DNA of 64,000 nucleotides from Solimonas variicoloris DSM 15731 (GTDB taxonomy: Bacteria > Pseudomonadota > Gammaproteobacteria > Nevskiales > Nevskiaceae), in assembly GCF_000382285.1 (NCBI RefSeq), contig NZ_KB907928.1, positions 124,001 through 188,000 on the forward strand, written 5' to 3'. The translations under genes were made by a program, and so were the position numbers. Under the pieces are notes generated by a model. The model had not been told where the DNA came from. It did no database searches and saw only the letters and a program-made list of their open reading frames with translations. This document shows positions 8,994 to 16,733 of the stretch, one piece after another. Position 1 is the stretch's first letter. Each line of letters starts with the position of its first letter.

Positions 8994-9112
8994 GCCGGTG
9001 TAGAGCCGTGGCCGGGCCATGCGCTTCCGCGCCGCGCCAGGGCGCCGGCGATTTCAGCCGCCGTTCACCGCGCGGCGCCAGCATGGAAAGGTCTTCGCAC
9101 GCCGCTCCGCGC

Positions 9113-10123
9113 ATGGACGATCACGGCCACCGAGGTTTCGCGCAACACCCGCACTGGCGACGGCTCGGCCAGCTGCTGACGCTTGTGTTTTTCGCGCTCG
9201 TCGTCGGGATGATCGCGACGCGCGCCCGCACCATCGCCTGGGATCAGGTCGGTGAGTCGCTGCGCGGCATGCCGGTGTCGACGCTGCTCGCGGCGGCGGG
9301 CCTGGCGCTTGCGAGCTATGCGATCTACGCCGCCTTTGACTGGTTCGCGCGCAGCTATCTGCCCGACACGCTCGGCGCACGCATGTCACGTCCGCGCCAG
9401 TTCGCGATCGCCTGGGTCAGCTATGCCTTCAATCTCAATCTGGGCTCGCTGATCGGCAGCGTCGGCTTTCGCTACCGGCTGTACTCGCGTTCGGGCGTCG
9501 AGGCGCAGACCATCGCGCGGATCATCGCGCTGAGTCTGGTGACGAACTGGAGCGGATACTTCCTGCTCGGCGGCACCGTGTTCGCGCTGCGCTGCGTGCG
9601 ACTGCCGGAGGGCTGGGAGCTCGGCACCACCGGCCTGCAGCTGCTCGGCGTCGGCATGCTGGCGCTGCTGAGCGCATACGTCGCGCTCTGCGCGCGCTGG
9701 CACGACCGCACGCTGTCGCTGCGCGGGCACGAGTTCCGGCTGCCGACGCTGCGGCTGGCCTGCGCGCAGATCACGCTGTCGTCGCTGAACTGGCTGGCGA
9801 TCGCCACCACGATCTGGGTGCTGCTGCCGGAGCATGTCGGCTTCGCGGCGGTGCTGTCGGTGTTCCTGCTCAGCAGCGTCGCCGGCGCGGTGACGCACGT
9901 GCCGGGCGGCATCGGCGTACTCGAGGCGGTGTTCTTCGCACTGCTCGGCAGCCGCGTCGCCGAGCACGATCTGCTTGCGGCCTTGCTGGCGTTCCGCGGC
10001 GTCTATTACATCGGGCCGCTGGCGCCTGGCTTTCTGCTCTATCTGTGGATCGAGCTGCGCGGCCGGCGCGGCAGCGCGCGCCGCTTGCGCACGCCGCGCC
10101 GGCTCAGTGGCGCAGGCCCTTGA
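9113..10123 (+). CDS. YbhN/UPF0104-type polytopic membrane protein (MprF flippase-domain paralogue)
   Basis: A roughly 336-residue inner-membrane protein with many hydrophobic helices and the signature HVPGGIGVLEAVFFAL followed by LLAFRGVYYIGPL. These match the N-terminal flippase-like domain of MprF, also encoded in this window at 34731 (HVPGGLGVFEA and LYRGVYYLLPL). The C-terminal synthase domain is absent. Stand-alone members are often annotated lysylphosphatidylglycerol synthetase-like transmembrane proteins, and a lipid-translocation role is plausible but unproven. ATG 9113 is chosen over 9083 or 9008 because it precedes the first membrane helix with a short polar N-terminus. Its 3' end overlaps the convergent P450 gene by 20 bp. 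Confidence 0.8.
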   Translation: MDDHGHRGFAQHPHWRRLGQLLTLVFFALVVGMIATRARTIAWDQVGESLRGMPVSTLLAAAGLALASYAIYAAFDWFARSYLPDTLGARMSRPRQFAIAWVSYAFNLNLGSLIGSVGFRYRLYSRSGVEAQTIARIIALSLVTNWSGYFLLGGTVFALRCVRLPEGWELGTTGLQLLGVGMLALLSAYVALCARWHDRTLSLRGHEFRLPTLRLACAQITLSSLNWLAIATTIWVLLPEHVGFAAVLSVFLLSSVAGAVTHVPGGIGVLEAVFFALLGSRVAEHDLLAALLAFRGVYYIGPLAPGFLLYLWIELRGRRGSARRLRTPRRLSGAGP

Positions 10124-11471
10124 CGCGCACCTTGAAGTCCATGGCCGGGCCGGGCGTCGGCGCGGTCTTGGTCTTCAGCACGTAGCCCGGCGGGTCGAGC
10201 TCGAGATCGAGCTTGTAGAACAGGCGCGCCATCGACAGCGCGATCTGGATTTCGGCGAGGCTCTTGCCCAGGCAGGTGTGCGGACCGCGGCCGTACGGCG
10301 AGTAGACGCCGGGCTGCATGTGCTCGGCGCGCGGCTTGGCGTAGCGGTCGATGTCGAACTTCTCCGGATCCGGCCAGTACTCGCCCATGAAGTGCGGGAC
10401 CGAAGTGCCGACGTAGATCATCTCGCCGGCGCGGATCTGGTGGCCGGCGAAGACGAAGTCGCGGGTCGCGGTGCGCATCTGCGCGACGGCGATCGGATAC
10501 AGGCGCATGGTTTCCATGATCGCGCCCTGCAGCGACGGAATGCGCTTGAGCAGATCCTCTTCCTCGATCGTGCCTCCGGCGAACAGCGCGTCGACCTCGG
10601 CCTGCACGCGCGCGAGCACGTCCGGGTGCTTGAGCACGGTGTAGACGATCGCCGCCGTGGTGTTGGCGACGGTGTCGAGGCCGGCCACGTAGGGGCCGGT
10701 CAGCGTCACGATCAGATCCGAGGCCGGCATTACCTCGGGCGTGTCGAGATGCGCCTGCATGACGTCGTCGATCAGGTTGCGCTCCTCGTCCTTGATCTTG
10801 CCGACGCGCGCCTTGGCGGCGGCGATCATCTTCTCGCCGAGTTCGTAGACGCGCGCCTTGGCCTTTTTGTACTGCGGCCGCTTGAGCAGGATCTTCGGCC
10901 GCTGGCGCGTCACCAGCACGTTGAGGATGTGCAGGATGGTGATGCGGATGTCCTTGACGTATTCGAGCGGTGCGGCGCCGGTCAGGATGGTGCCGAGCTG
11001 GTCGACGACCATGTACTGCATCGCCTCGACCACCGGCACCTTCTTGCCGACCGGCCAGTCGCGCTGCAGCGAGCCGTCGGTGATCGCGATCAGTTCGTTG
11101 TAGCGGCCCTGGATCGATTCCTTCGAGTAGCCGTGGCGCATGACGTCGCGCAGCTTCTTGTGCGCCTCGCCGTCGGTGCCGGGCAGCACCTGGGTCGCGC
11201 CGTATTCCTCGACCAGGCCCTGCCAGAACTCCTTCGAGCGCAGGCATTCCTTGCCTTCGCGCGTGCCCATGAAATTGGCGGCTTCGACGCCGGCGATCAG
11301 CACGTACGGCTGGCCGAGCACCTTCATGCGCACCACCGGCCCGAAGCGGCGATAGCAGTCGAGGAAGAATTTGGCCGGGTCCCGGGCCATCGGGATCAGG
11401 CTGCCGATCAGCGGCAGGCCGCGCAGCGTCGGCGTTGCGCGCATGTCGAGCGTGGGATGGACGGTGCTCAC
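10104..11471 (-). CDS. cytochrome P450
   Basis: A 455-residue soluble bacterial P450. The I-helix oxygen-activation motif is AGLDT (263-267), the K-helix ExxR is ETMR (320-323), and the haem-thiolate loop is YGRGPHTCLG with Cys400. The usually conserved Phe seven residues before this Cys is Tyr393. The GTG start at 11471 is favoured: it gives the normal family length and follows AGGAAG about eight bases upstream. No ferredoxin or ferredoxin reductase gene is nearby, so it must borrow redox partners from elsewhere. The substrate cannot be predicted from the sequence. Confidence 0.9.
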   Translation of the reverse strand: MSTVHPTLDMRATPTLRGLPLIGSLIPMARDPAKFFLDCYRRFGPVVRMKVLGQPYVLIAGVEAANFMGTREGKECLRSKEFWQGLVEEYGATQVLPGTDGEAHKKLRDVMRHGYSKESIQGRYNELIAITDGSLQRDWPVGKKVPVVEAMQYMVVDQLGTILTGAAPLEYVKDIRITILHILNVLVTRQRPKILLKRPQYKKAKARVYELGEKMIAAAKARVGKIKDEERNLIDDVMQAHLDTPEVMPASDLIVTLTGPYVAGLDTVANTTAAIVYTVLKHPDVLARVQAEVDALFAGGTIEEEDLLKRIPSLQGAIMETMRLYPIAVAQMRTATRDFVFAGHQIRAGEMIYVGTSVPHFMGEYWPDPEKFDIDRYAKPRAEHMQPGVYSPYGRGPHTCLGKSLAEIQIALSMARLFYKLDLELDPPGYVLKTKTAPTPGPAMDFKVRVKGLRH

Positions 11472-11622
11472 GGGACTTCCTGTCGGCAGGCGGCATCGGG
11501 CGCCGCGGATCGGGCTCTTGTAGCAAAGGGTCGCCGGGCTCAACTCATCCGAGCGGGGGAGGCGGTGGGCCGTCGCGCGCGGACGTGGGACACTCGATGC
11601 TCCACGGATCGGAAGGAGCGCC

Positions 11623-12444
11623 ATGAGCCAGGCCCGCAGCATCCTGATCGCGGTCGTCGTCGCCGCCGGTGTCGGCGGCATTCTCTGGTACCACTACGGG
11701 CGCGATCGGCTGCCGGACGAAGCGCTGTCGTCGATCGTGCCGGAACCTGCGGCCACGCCGCCGTCGGCCCCGGCGGAAGCGGCACCGGCCTACCGCGTAC
11801 CCGACCCCGGCGCGACGGCGCCCGGCTTCGTGCTGCCCGAGCTGGCCGGCAGCGACGGCGCCGTGCGCGGCGAACTGGAAGGCCTCGTCGGTCGCCAGCC
11901 GCTCGAGGCCTGGCTGATTCCGAACCAGATCGTGCGCCGCTGGGTGGTGTTCATCGACAACCTCGACCGCGACGGCGTGCCGCTGCCGCAGCGCCCGGCG
12001 CGCCACGTCGCCGGCGTGCCGATCGTCGAGCAGCGCGACGGCCGGCTCGTGCTCGGCGCCGCCAACGCGCAGCGCTACGCGGCGCTGATGACGCTGGTGC
12101 GCAGCGTCGACCCCGAGCGTCTGGTGGGTTTCTATTTCCGTTACTACCCGCTGTTCCAGCGCGCCTACGGCGAGCTGGGCTACGGCCAGCGCGACTTCAA
12201 CACGCGCCTGCTCGAAGTCCTCGATCATCTGCTGGCGACGCCGAGCGTCGACGGGCCGATCGCGCTGACGCAGCCGAAGGTGCTCTACCAGTACGCCGAT
12301 CCGCAGCTCGAGGCGCTGTCGTTCGGCCAGAAGGCGATCATTCGCCTCGGCCCCGACAACGAAACACTGGTCAAGGCCAAGCTGCGGCAGATTCGCGCGG
12401 CGATCGTCGCGCGGGCGCTGCCCGCCGATGCGCCGTCCCGCTGA
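11623..12444 (+). CDS. DUF3014 domain membrane-anchored protein
   Basis: A 273-residue protein with an N-terminal signal-anchor helix (about 7-25, ILIAVVVAAGVGGILWYHY), a Pro/Ala-rich linker to about residue 65, and a conserved periplasmic domain containing NQIVRRWVVFIDNL and FYFRYYPLFQRAYGELGY, which matches DUF3014. Function of the family is unknown. It is transcribed divergently from the P450 gene across 150 bp, which must hold both promoters. The ATG at 11623 follows a GGAAGGAG-like ribosome binding site. Confidence 0.82.
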   Translation: MSQARSILIAVVVAAGVGGILWYHYGRDRLPDEALSSIVPEPAATPPSAPAEAAPAYRVPDPGATAPGFVLPELAGSDGAVRGELEGLVGRQPLEAWLIPNQIVRRWVVFIDNLDRDGVPLPQRPARHVAGVPIVEQRDGRLVLGAANAQRYAALMTLVRSVDPERLVGFYFRYYPLFQRAYGELGYGQRDFNTRLLEVLDHLLATPSVDGPIALTQPKVLYQYADPQLEALSFGQKAIIRLGPDNETLVKAKLRQIRAAIVARALPADAPSR

Positions 12445-12519
12445 GGCGCTGGTCAGCGGCGCCGGCCAATGGCAAAGTCCGGGGCGTTGCCGCGCCCCCC
12501 GCGCGGCCGGAGTTTCGCC

Positions 12520-12930
12520 ATGCAGCGCATCCGCCTGAAGGCCGCCGTCGTGGCCGGCATCGTTGCCGTCCTGCTCGGGGCCTGCGCCTCCAGTCCGCCC
12601 GGACAGAAGCCGAAGACGCTCGAGCAGAAGCTCGGCGACAAGGGCTACGCACTCGGCAAGCCGGTCGACCGCATCATCAACTGGACCATCGACGGCTGGG
12701 GCTACATCGACGACGAGCACGTCGTTTTCAGCGCCGGCCTCAGTCGCGACTATCTCGTCACCGTGCTCGGGCCGTGCAATGACCTGTCTTCGGCGACGGC
12801 GATCGGCTTCACCGCGATGGGCGGCGAAGTCACGCGCTTCGACAAGCTGATCACGCGCAACATGGGGTTCTCGCAACAGTGCCCGATCCGCGAGCTGCAC
12901 GAGCTCAAGCGTCTCAAGAAGAAGGACTAG
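12520..12930 (+). CDS. DUF6491-like small lipoprotein
   Basis: A 136-residue predicted lipoprotein: a basic start, a hydrophobic segment and a lipobox LLGAC with the acylated Cys at about residue 25. The mature part has a central WTIDGWGYIDDEHVVF segment and two further cysteines (GPCNDL and QQCPI) that could form a disulphide, resembling the DUF6491 family. Function is unknown. ATG 12520 is preferred over an in-frame start at 12469, since it places the signal peptide at the N-terminus. The 3' end is overlapped by the next gene's apparent start. Confidence 0.72.
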   Translation: MQRIRLKAAVVAGIVAVLLGACASSPPGQKPKTLEQKLGDKGYALGKPVDRIINWTIDGWGYIDDEHVVFSAGLSRDYLVTVLGPCNDLSSATAIGFTAMGGEVTRFDKLITRNMGFSQQCPIRELHELKRLKKKD

Positions 12931-13883
12931 CGACCGGCGCGCGGCCGCGCGTCCTGCAGGTCGGCCGCCTGATGCGGTCGCTGGAGGCGGCGCTCGACGC
13001 CGAGTTCGATCTGGCGCCGCTGTGGCGGCAGGCCGACGCCGACGCTTTCCTCGCCGCGCAGGGCGCCGGCTTCGTCGGGCTGGTCACCTCGGTCTGGGGG
13101 CCGGTCGACGCGGCGCTGCTGGCGCGCCTGCCGAACCTGCGCGTCATCGCGAACTTCGGCGTCGGCTACGACGCGCTCGACGTCGCCGCGATCCGCGCCC
13201 GCGGCATCGTGTTCAGCAACACGCCGGATGTGCTCACCGACTGCACGGCCGACCTCGCCTGGGCGGCGCTGCTCGATGTCGCGCGCGGCGTTTCGGCCGC
13301 CGAGCGCTTCGTGCGCCGCGGCGACTGGGCCGCCGGCCGCCGGTTTCCGCTGCAGACGCGCGTCAGCGGCAAGCGGCTCGGCATCGTCGGACTCGGCCGC
13401 ATCGGCCGTGCGATCGCGCGGCGCGGCGAGGGTTTCGGCATGCGCATCGCCTACCACGGCCGCCGGCCGCAGGCCGACGTGCCGTATGCCTATCACGCGA
13501 CGCCGCAGGCGCTGGCCGCGGACAGTGATTTCCTCGTGATCGCCGCGGCCGGCGGTGCGCAGACCCGGCATCTGGTGTCGCGCGAGGTGATCGCCGCATT
13601 GCCGCCGCAGGCCTTCCTCGTCAACGTCGCGCGTGGCAGCGTCGTCGACGAAGCCGCGCTGGTCGCGGCCCTCGTCGAACGCCGCATCGCCGGCGCCGCG
13701 CTCGATGTCTATGCGCACGAGCCGCAGGTGCCTGAGGCCCTGCTGGCGCTCGACAACGTCGTGCTGCTGCCGCACATCGGCAGCGCCACGCGCGAGACGC
13801 GGCAGGCGATGGCCGATCTGACGATCGCCAATCTGCGTGCGTATTTCCGCGACGGACGACTGCTGACGCCGGTCACGGACTAG
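12879..13883 (+). CDS. D-2-hydroxyacid dehydrogenase (glyoxylate/hydroxypyruvate reductase-like)
   Basis: An approximately 334-residue NAD(P)-dependent dehydrogenase that reduces 2-keto acids to D-2-hydroxy acids. The Rossmann motif GIVGLGRIGRAIARR is intact, and the catalytic Arg (NVARGS), Glu (DVYAHEP) and His (LPHIGSATRETR) are all visible. Similarity is closest to the glyoxylate/hydroxypyruvate reductase-like subgroup. The start is uncertain. Family sequence begins at RPRVLQVGR just after the upstream lipoprotein stop, and the only in-frame ATG before it is 12879, which overlaps that gene by 52 bp; ATG 12972 would remove the first beta strand. Confidence 0.85.
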   Translation: MPDPRAARAQASQEEGLATGARPRVLQVGRLMRSLEAALDAEFDLAPLWRQADADAFLAAQGAGFVGLVTSVWGPVDAALLARLPNLRVIANFGVGYDALDVAAIRARGIVFSNTPDVLTDCTADLAWAALLDVARGVSAAERFVRRGDWAAGRRFPLQTRVSGKRLGIVGLGRIGRAIARRGEGFGMRIAYHGRRPQADVPYAYHATPQALAADSDFLVIAAAGGAQTRHLVSREVIAALPPQAFLVNVARGSVVDEAALVAALVERRIAGAALDVYAHEPQVPEALLALDNVVLLPHIGSATRETRQAMADLTIANLRAYFRDGRLLTPVTD

Positions 13884-13924
13884 ACGCGCTTGACGGGCGC
13901 GGGCCTGTGCTTTGCGGCGCTGCC

Positions 13925-14257
13925 TTACTTTTCCTTCGGCTGGTCATCGCGGGCCTTCGCGACGAGATCCAGCAGCTCCTTCGCCGAAGGCGGCGGGTCT
14001 TCGGCATGGCCGCCGTATCCGGAGGCGCCGTCGCGGCGCGTGAAATGCCCGGTGACGAGGAGCGCCATGACCAGCGCGAAGGTCACGCCAACGACGTAGC
14101 TGGCGCTTGCGCCGCCACTCTTTTTGTACACGTGCCAGCCGATGAGCGCGGCGCTGGCGATCAGCGAGAACACGATCGCGGCCGCCCCGTACGGCGCGCC
14201 GCGGAGGCGGCCGTTCCTGGCCGCCAGCCGGTCCTGGCGCGGTTCGTGGTCGTTCAC
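13925..14257 (-). CDS. small two-helix membrane protein, unrecognised
   Basis: A 110-residue protein that I do not recognise. It has a charged N-terminus (about 20 residues), two hydrophobic segments (about 22-44 and 53-72) separated by a short KKSGGASAS turn, and an acidic/basic C-terminal tail containing PPPSAKELLDLVAKARDD. This fits a hairpin inner-membrane protein with both ends in the cytoplasm. The GTG at 14257 is preferred because AGGAGGG lies just upstream; no ATG occurs in a sensible position. It converges on the 2-hydroxyacid dehydrogenase and is divergent from the GH31 gene. Confidence 0.6.
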   Translation of the reverse strand: MNDHEPRQDRLAARNGRLRGAPYGAAAIVFSLIASAALIGWHVYKKSGGASASYVVGVTFALVMALLVTGHFTRRDGASGYGGHAEDPPPSAKELLDLVAKARDDQPKEK

Positions 14258-14564
14258 GGGCCCTCCTGCTGATCGCGCGCCGATGCCGGCGGCGCAGCGC
14301 AGCGTACGCTGCCGGACGCGAGCGGTGTAGTCCCTCGAGTGGCTCGACCGCAGGTCGAAGAGGTGTCGGCCACGCGGCGCCGATATCACGAGCGGCGGCT
14401 GGTAAATCGGGCCCTGTCGCCGGCGCCGCGTAGCGGTTTCACGATTCCTTCACGCCACTGCAAAGGAGGTTCGTTGCAATCGCGGCGGCGGCCATGGTGT
14501 CGCGCTTGCGTTCCGGCCGGCGCCTTTTCACGAGCGGGCCGGCGGTCTATCGGGGATCTCGTTC
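14258..14564. other. intergenic region between divergent genes, no gene found
   Basis: A 307-bp gap separating the small membrane protein gene (leftward) from the GH31 operon (rightward), so it should contain both promoters. I see a strong ribosome-binding-like AAAGGAGG at 14462-14469, but the TTG four bases later opens only an out-of-frame shadow of the GH31 gene. No clear sigma-70 hexamer pair or hairpin stands out. Confidence 0.5.
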
Positions 14565-16733
14565 ATGTCATCTTCGCGTCCGTCGCCGTTGCTGGCCGGC
14601 GTCCTTCTCCCGTTCGTGCTCGTCGCCTGCGGCGGGGCGTCCGGCGACCGCGGCGGCGCATCGCCGCTGACGCTGCAGGAAAGCGCGACGCAGTACGCGA
14701 TCGGCGACGGCCGCAGCGTCGTCGAGCTGGACCGTGCGCAGTGGCGGCTGCGCTGGCGCGACGCGGACGGCGCGGAGCTGACGGTCGATGCGGCGCCGTC
14801 GGGCGTGATGAGCAATCCGGACTACGCACGCTTCAACGACAAGCAGGACGGCATCGACAAGGCCTATCCGGGCCTGCCGACGATCACCGACCAGCCGTTC
14901 GCCTATCTGGCGGGCGAGACCTGGCATGCGGCGCTGCGGCCGACGGCGGTGACGCTGCAGGGGCGCGAGGCGATCGTCGCGGTGCAGACCGACGACGGCG
15001 CCGGCGCGACGCTGACGCTGCGCTTCGCCGACGACGGCACGCTGCGTTTGCGCTACGCGCCGCAGGCGGCCGGCGTCACCGCCGTGTCGACGGTCTGGCA
15101 GGCGGACGAGGGCGATTCCTGGTTCGGCGGCGGCCAGCGTTTTTCCGGCTTCAATCTGCGCAATACGGCACTGCCGCTGTGGATCAGCCACGGTCCGGGC
15201 GCCAACCGCGAAGGCTCGACCAACGAGATCGCCGCGCCGTTCTTCTGGTGCCCCTGCGGCTGGGGCGCGGCGCTGGCCTCGGACGCGCGCGGCGAGATCG
15301 TCTTCGCGCGCCGCAGCGAGCGCGACGATGCGGTGCGCGCGACGATCGAGGACGACGCGCTCGACCTCGTCTACTACCGCGGCACGCCGGCGCAGATGCT
15401 GTCCGCGCACACCGCGCGCGTCGGCCGTCCGCAGTGGACGCCGCCCGACTGGATGTGGCGGCCGATGGTCTGGCAGGACTCGGACACCAGCACCGAGAGC
15501 GTGCGCAAGCTGGTCGACGGCATGATCGAGCGCGACATCCCGCTCGGCGCGGTCTGGCTCGACAACCCCTGGGACGCCGGCAAGGCGAGCTTCGATTTCG
15601 ATCCGGCGCGCTTCGACGACGCGGACGCGCTGATTCGCGAGGTGCACGATAAGGGCGTGCGCTTCATGGTCTGGCTGTCGCCATTCGTGTCGGGCGACGC
15701 GCAGACGCTGGCGACGCAGAACGGCTGGACGGTCACCGGCACGCGCGCCGACGGCAACGACGCGACCTACTACCCGACGCGCGGCATCGACACGCATCTG
15801 GATTTCACCAACGCCGCCGCCTACGCCTGGTGGCGCGACGGTCTGCGCCGGCTGATCGCGCGCGGCGTCGACGGCGTCAAGGTCGACCGCGGCGAGGAAG
15901 ACCTCTCCGACGATTCGGTCTGGGCCAACGGCCTGCCGAACCGGCTCAATCACAACGCCTACGTCGGGCTTTATCACAAGGCGATCTACGACGCCTTCGC
16001 CGCCGCGCGTCCGTCCGGCGATTTCGCGATCTTCGCGCGCGGCGGCTGGAACGGTTCGGCGCAATGGGCCGGCCACTGGGCGGCCGACAACACCAGCCTG
16101 CTCGGCGAGCTGGGGCTGACGCAGGCGCTGCGCTCGCTGCTGTCGCTGTCGGTGTCGGGCTTCGCGTTCAACGGTTCGGACATCGGCGGCTATGCCGGCG
16201 CGCGCCAGGACCTGGGCGAGGCGGCCGGCGGCATTCCGCTGCTGCCGCCGACCGAGGCGACCTATATCCGCTGGACGCAGCTCGGCGCGCTGTCGCCGAT
16301 CATGCAGACGCCGGTGCCGCCGTGGTGGGTCAGCGCGCGCGCGGTGACGGTCTACCGCCGCTACGCGACGCTGCATGATCGTCTCGTGCCGTACATCGCC
16401 GCCGCCGCGCGGCGCACGATCGCCGACGGCACGCCGATCGTGCGGCCGCTGCCGTACGCGTATCCCGACGATGCCGACGCGGTGGCGGCCGACGACGAAT
16501 ACCTGTTCGGCGACGACCTGCTGGTCGCGCCGGCGACGACGCTGGCCAGCGGCCTGCCGCTGAGCACGCGCCGCGTCTATCTGCCGGCCGGCCGCTGGCG
16601 CGACTTCTGGAGCGGCGCGGTCCACGAAGGTCCGCAGACGCGTCTCGAACTGATCGACCTCGAAACCCTGCCTCTTTACGTCCGCGACGGCGCCGAGCTG
16701 CCGACGGGCGTCACCGCCGGAGAATTGCCGTGA
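14565..16733 (+). CDS. glycoside hydrolase family 31 lipoprotein (alpha-glycosidase)
   Basis: A 722-residue exported GH31 enzyme. The signal peptide ends in a lipobox LVAC (Cys22), so it is probably membrane-anchored on the periplasmic or outer side. A beta-sandwich N-domain precedes the catalytic barrel, which starts near WTPPDWMWRPMVWQ (291-304). D441 in GVKVDRGEED is the likely nucleophile, and D508 in ARGGWNGSAQWAGHWAADN the likely acid/base. The family hydrolyses alpha-glucosides, alpha-xylosides and sulfoquinovosides; the substrate here is not assigned. Its stop overlaps the GTG of the next gene, so the two are translated together. No sugar transporter or regulator is adjacent. Confidence 0.88.
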   Translation: MSSSRPSPLLAGVLLPFVLVACGGASGDRGGASPLTLQESATQYAIGDGRSVVELDRAQWRLRWRDADGAELTVDAAPSGVMSNPDYARFNDKQDGIDKAYPGLPTITDQPFAYLAGETWHAALRPTAVTLQGREAIVAVQTDDGAGATLTLRFADDGTLRLRYAPQAAGVTAVSTVWQADEGDSWFGGGQRFSGFNLRNTALPLWISHGPGANREGSTNEIAAPFFWCPCGWGAALASDARGEIVFARRSERDDAVRATIEDDALDLVYYRGTPAQMLSAHTARVGRPQWTPPDWMWRPMVWQDSDTSTESVRKLVDGMIERDIPLGAVWLDNPWDAGKASFDFDPARFDDADALIREVHDKGVRFMVWLSPFVSGDAQTLATQNGWTVTGTRADGNDATYYPTRGIDTHLDFTNAAAYAWWRDGLRRLIARGVDGVKVDRGEEDLSDDSVWANGLPNRLNHNAYVGLYHKAIYDAFAAARPSGDFAIFARGGWNGSAQWAGHWAADNTSLLGELGLTQALRSLLSLSVSGFAFNGSDIGGYAGARQDLGEAAGGIPLLPPTEATYIRWTQLGALSPIMQTPVPPWWVSARAVTVYRRYATLHDRLVPYIAAAARRTIADGTPIVRPLPYAYPDDADAVAADDEYLFGDDLLVAPATTLASGLPLSTRRVYLPAGRWRDFWSGAVHEGPQTRLELIDLETLPLYVRDGAELPTGVTAGELP

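Noticed and set aside
14462-14476. Strong ribosome binding site followed by TTG
   Set aside because: The frame opened is an out-of-frame shadow that runs into the GH31 gene; no peptide leader is supported.
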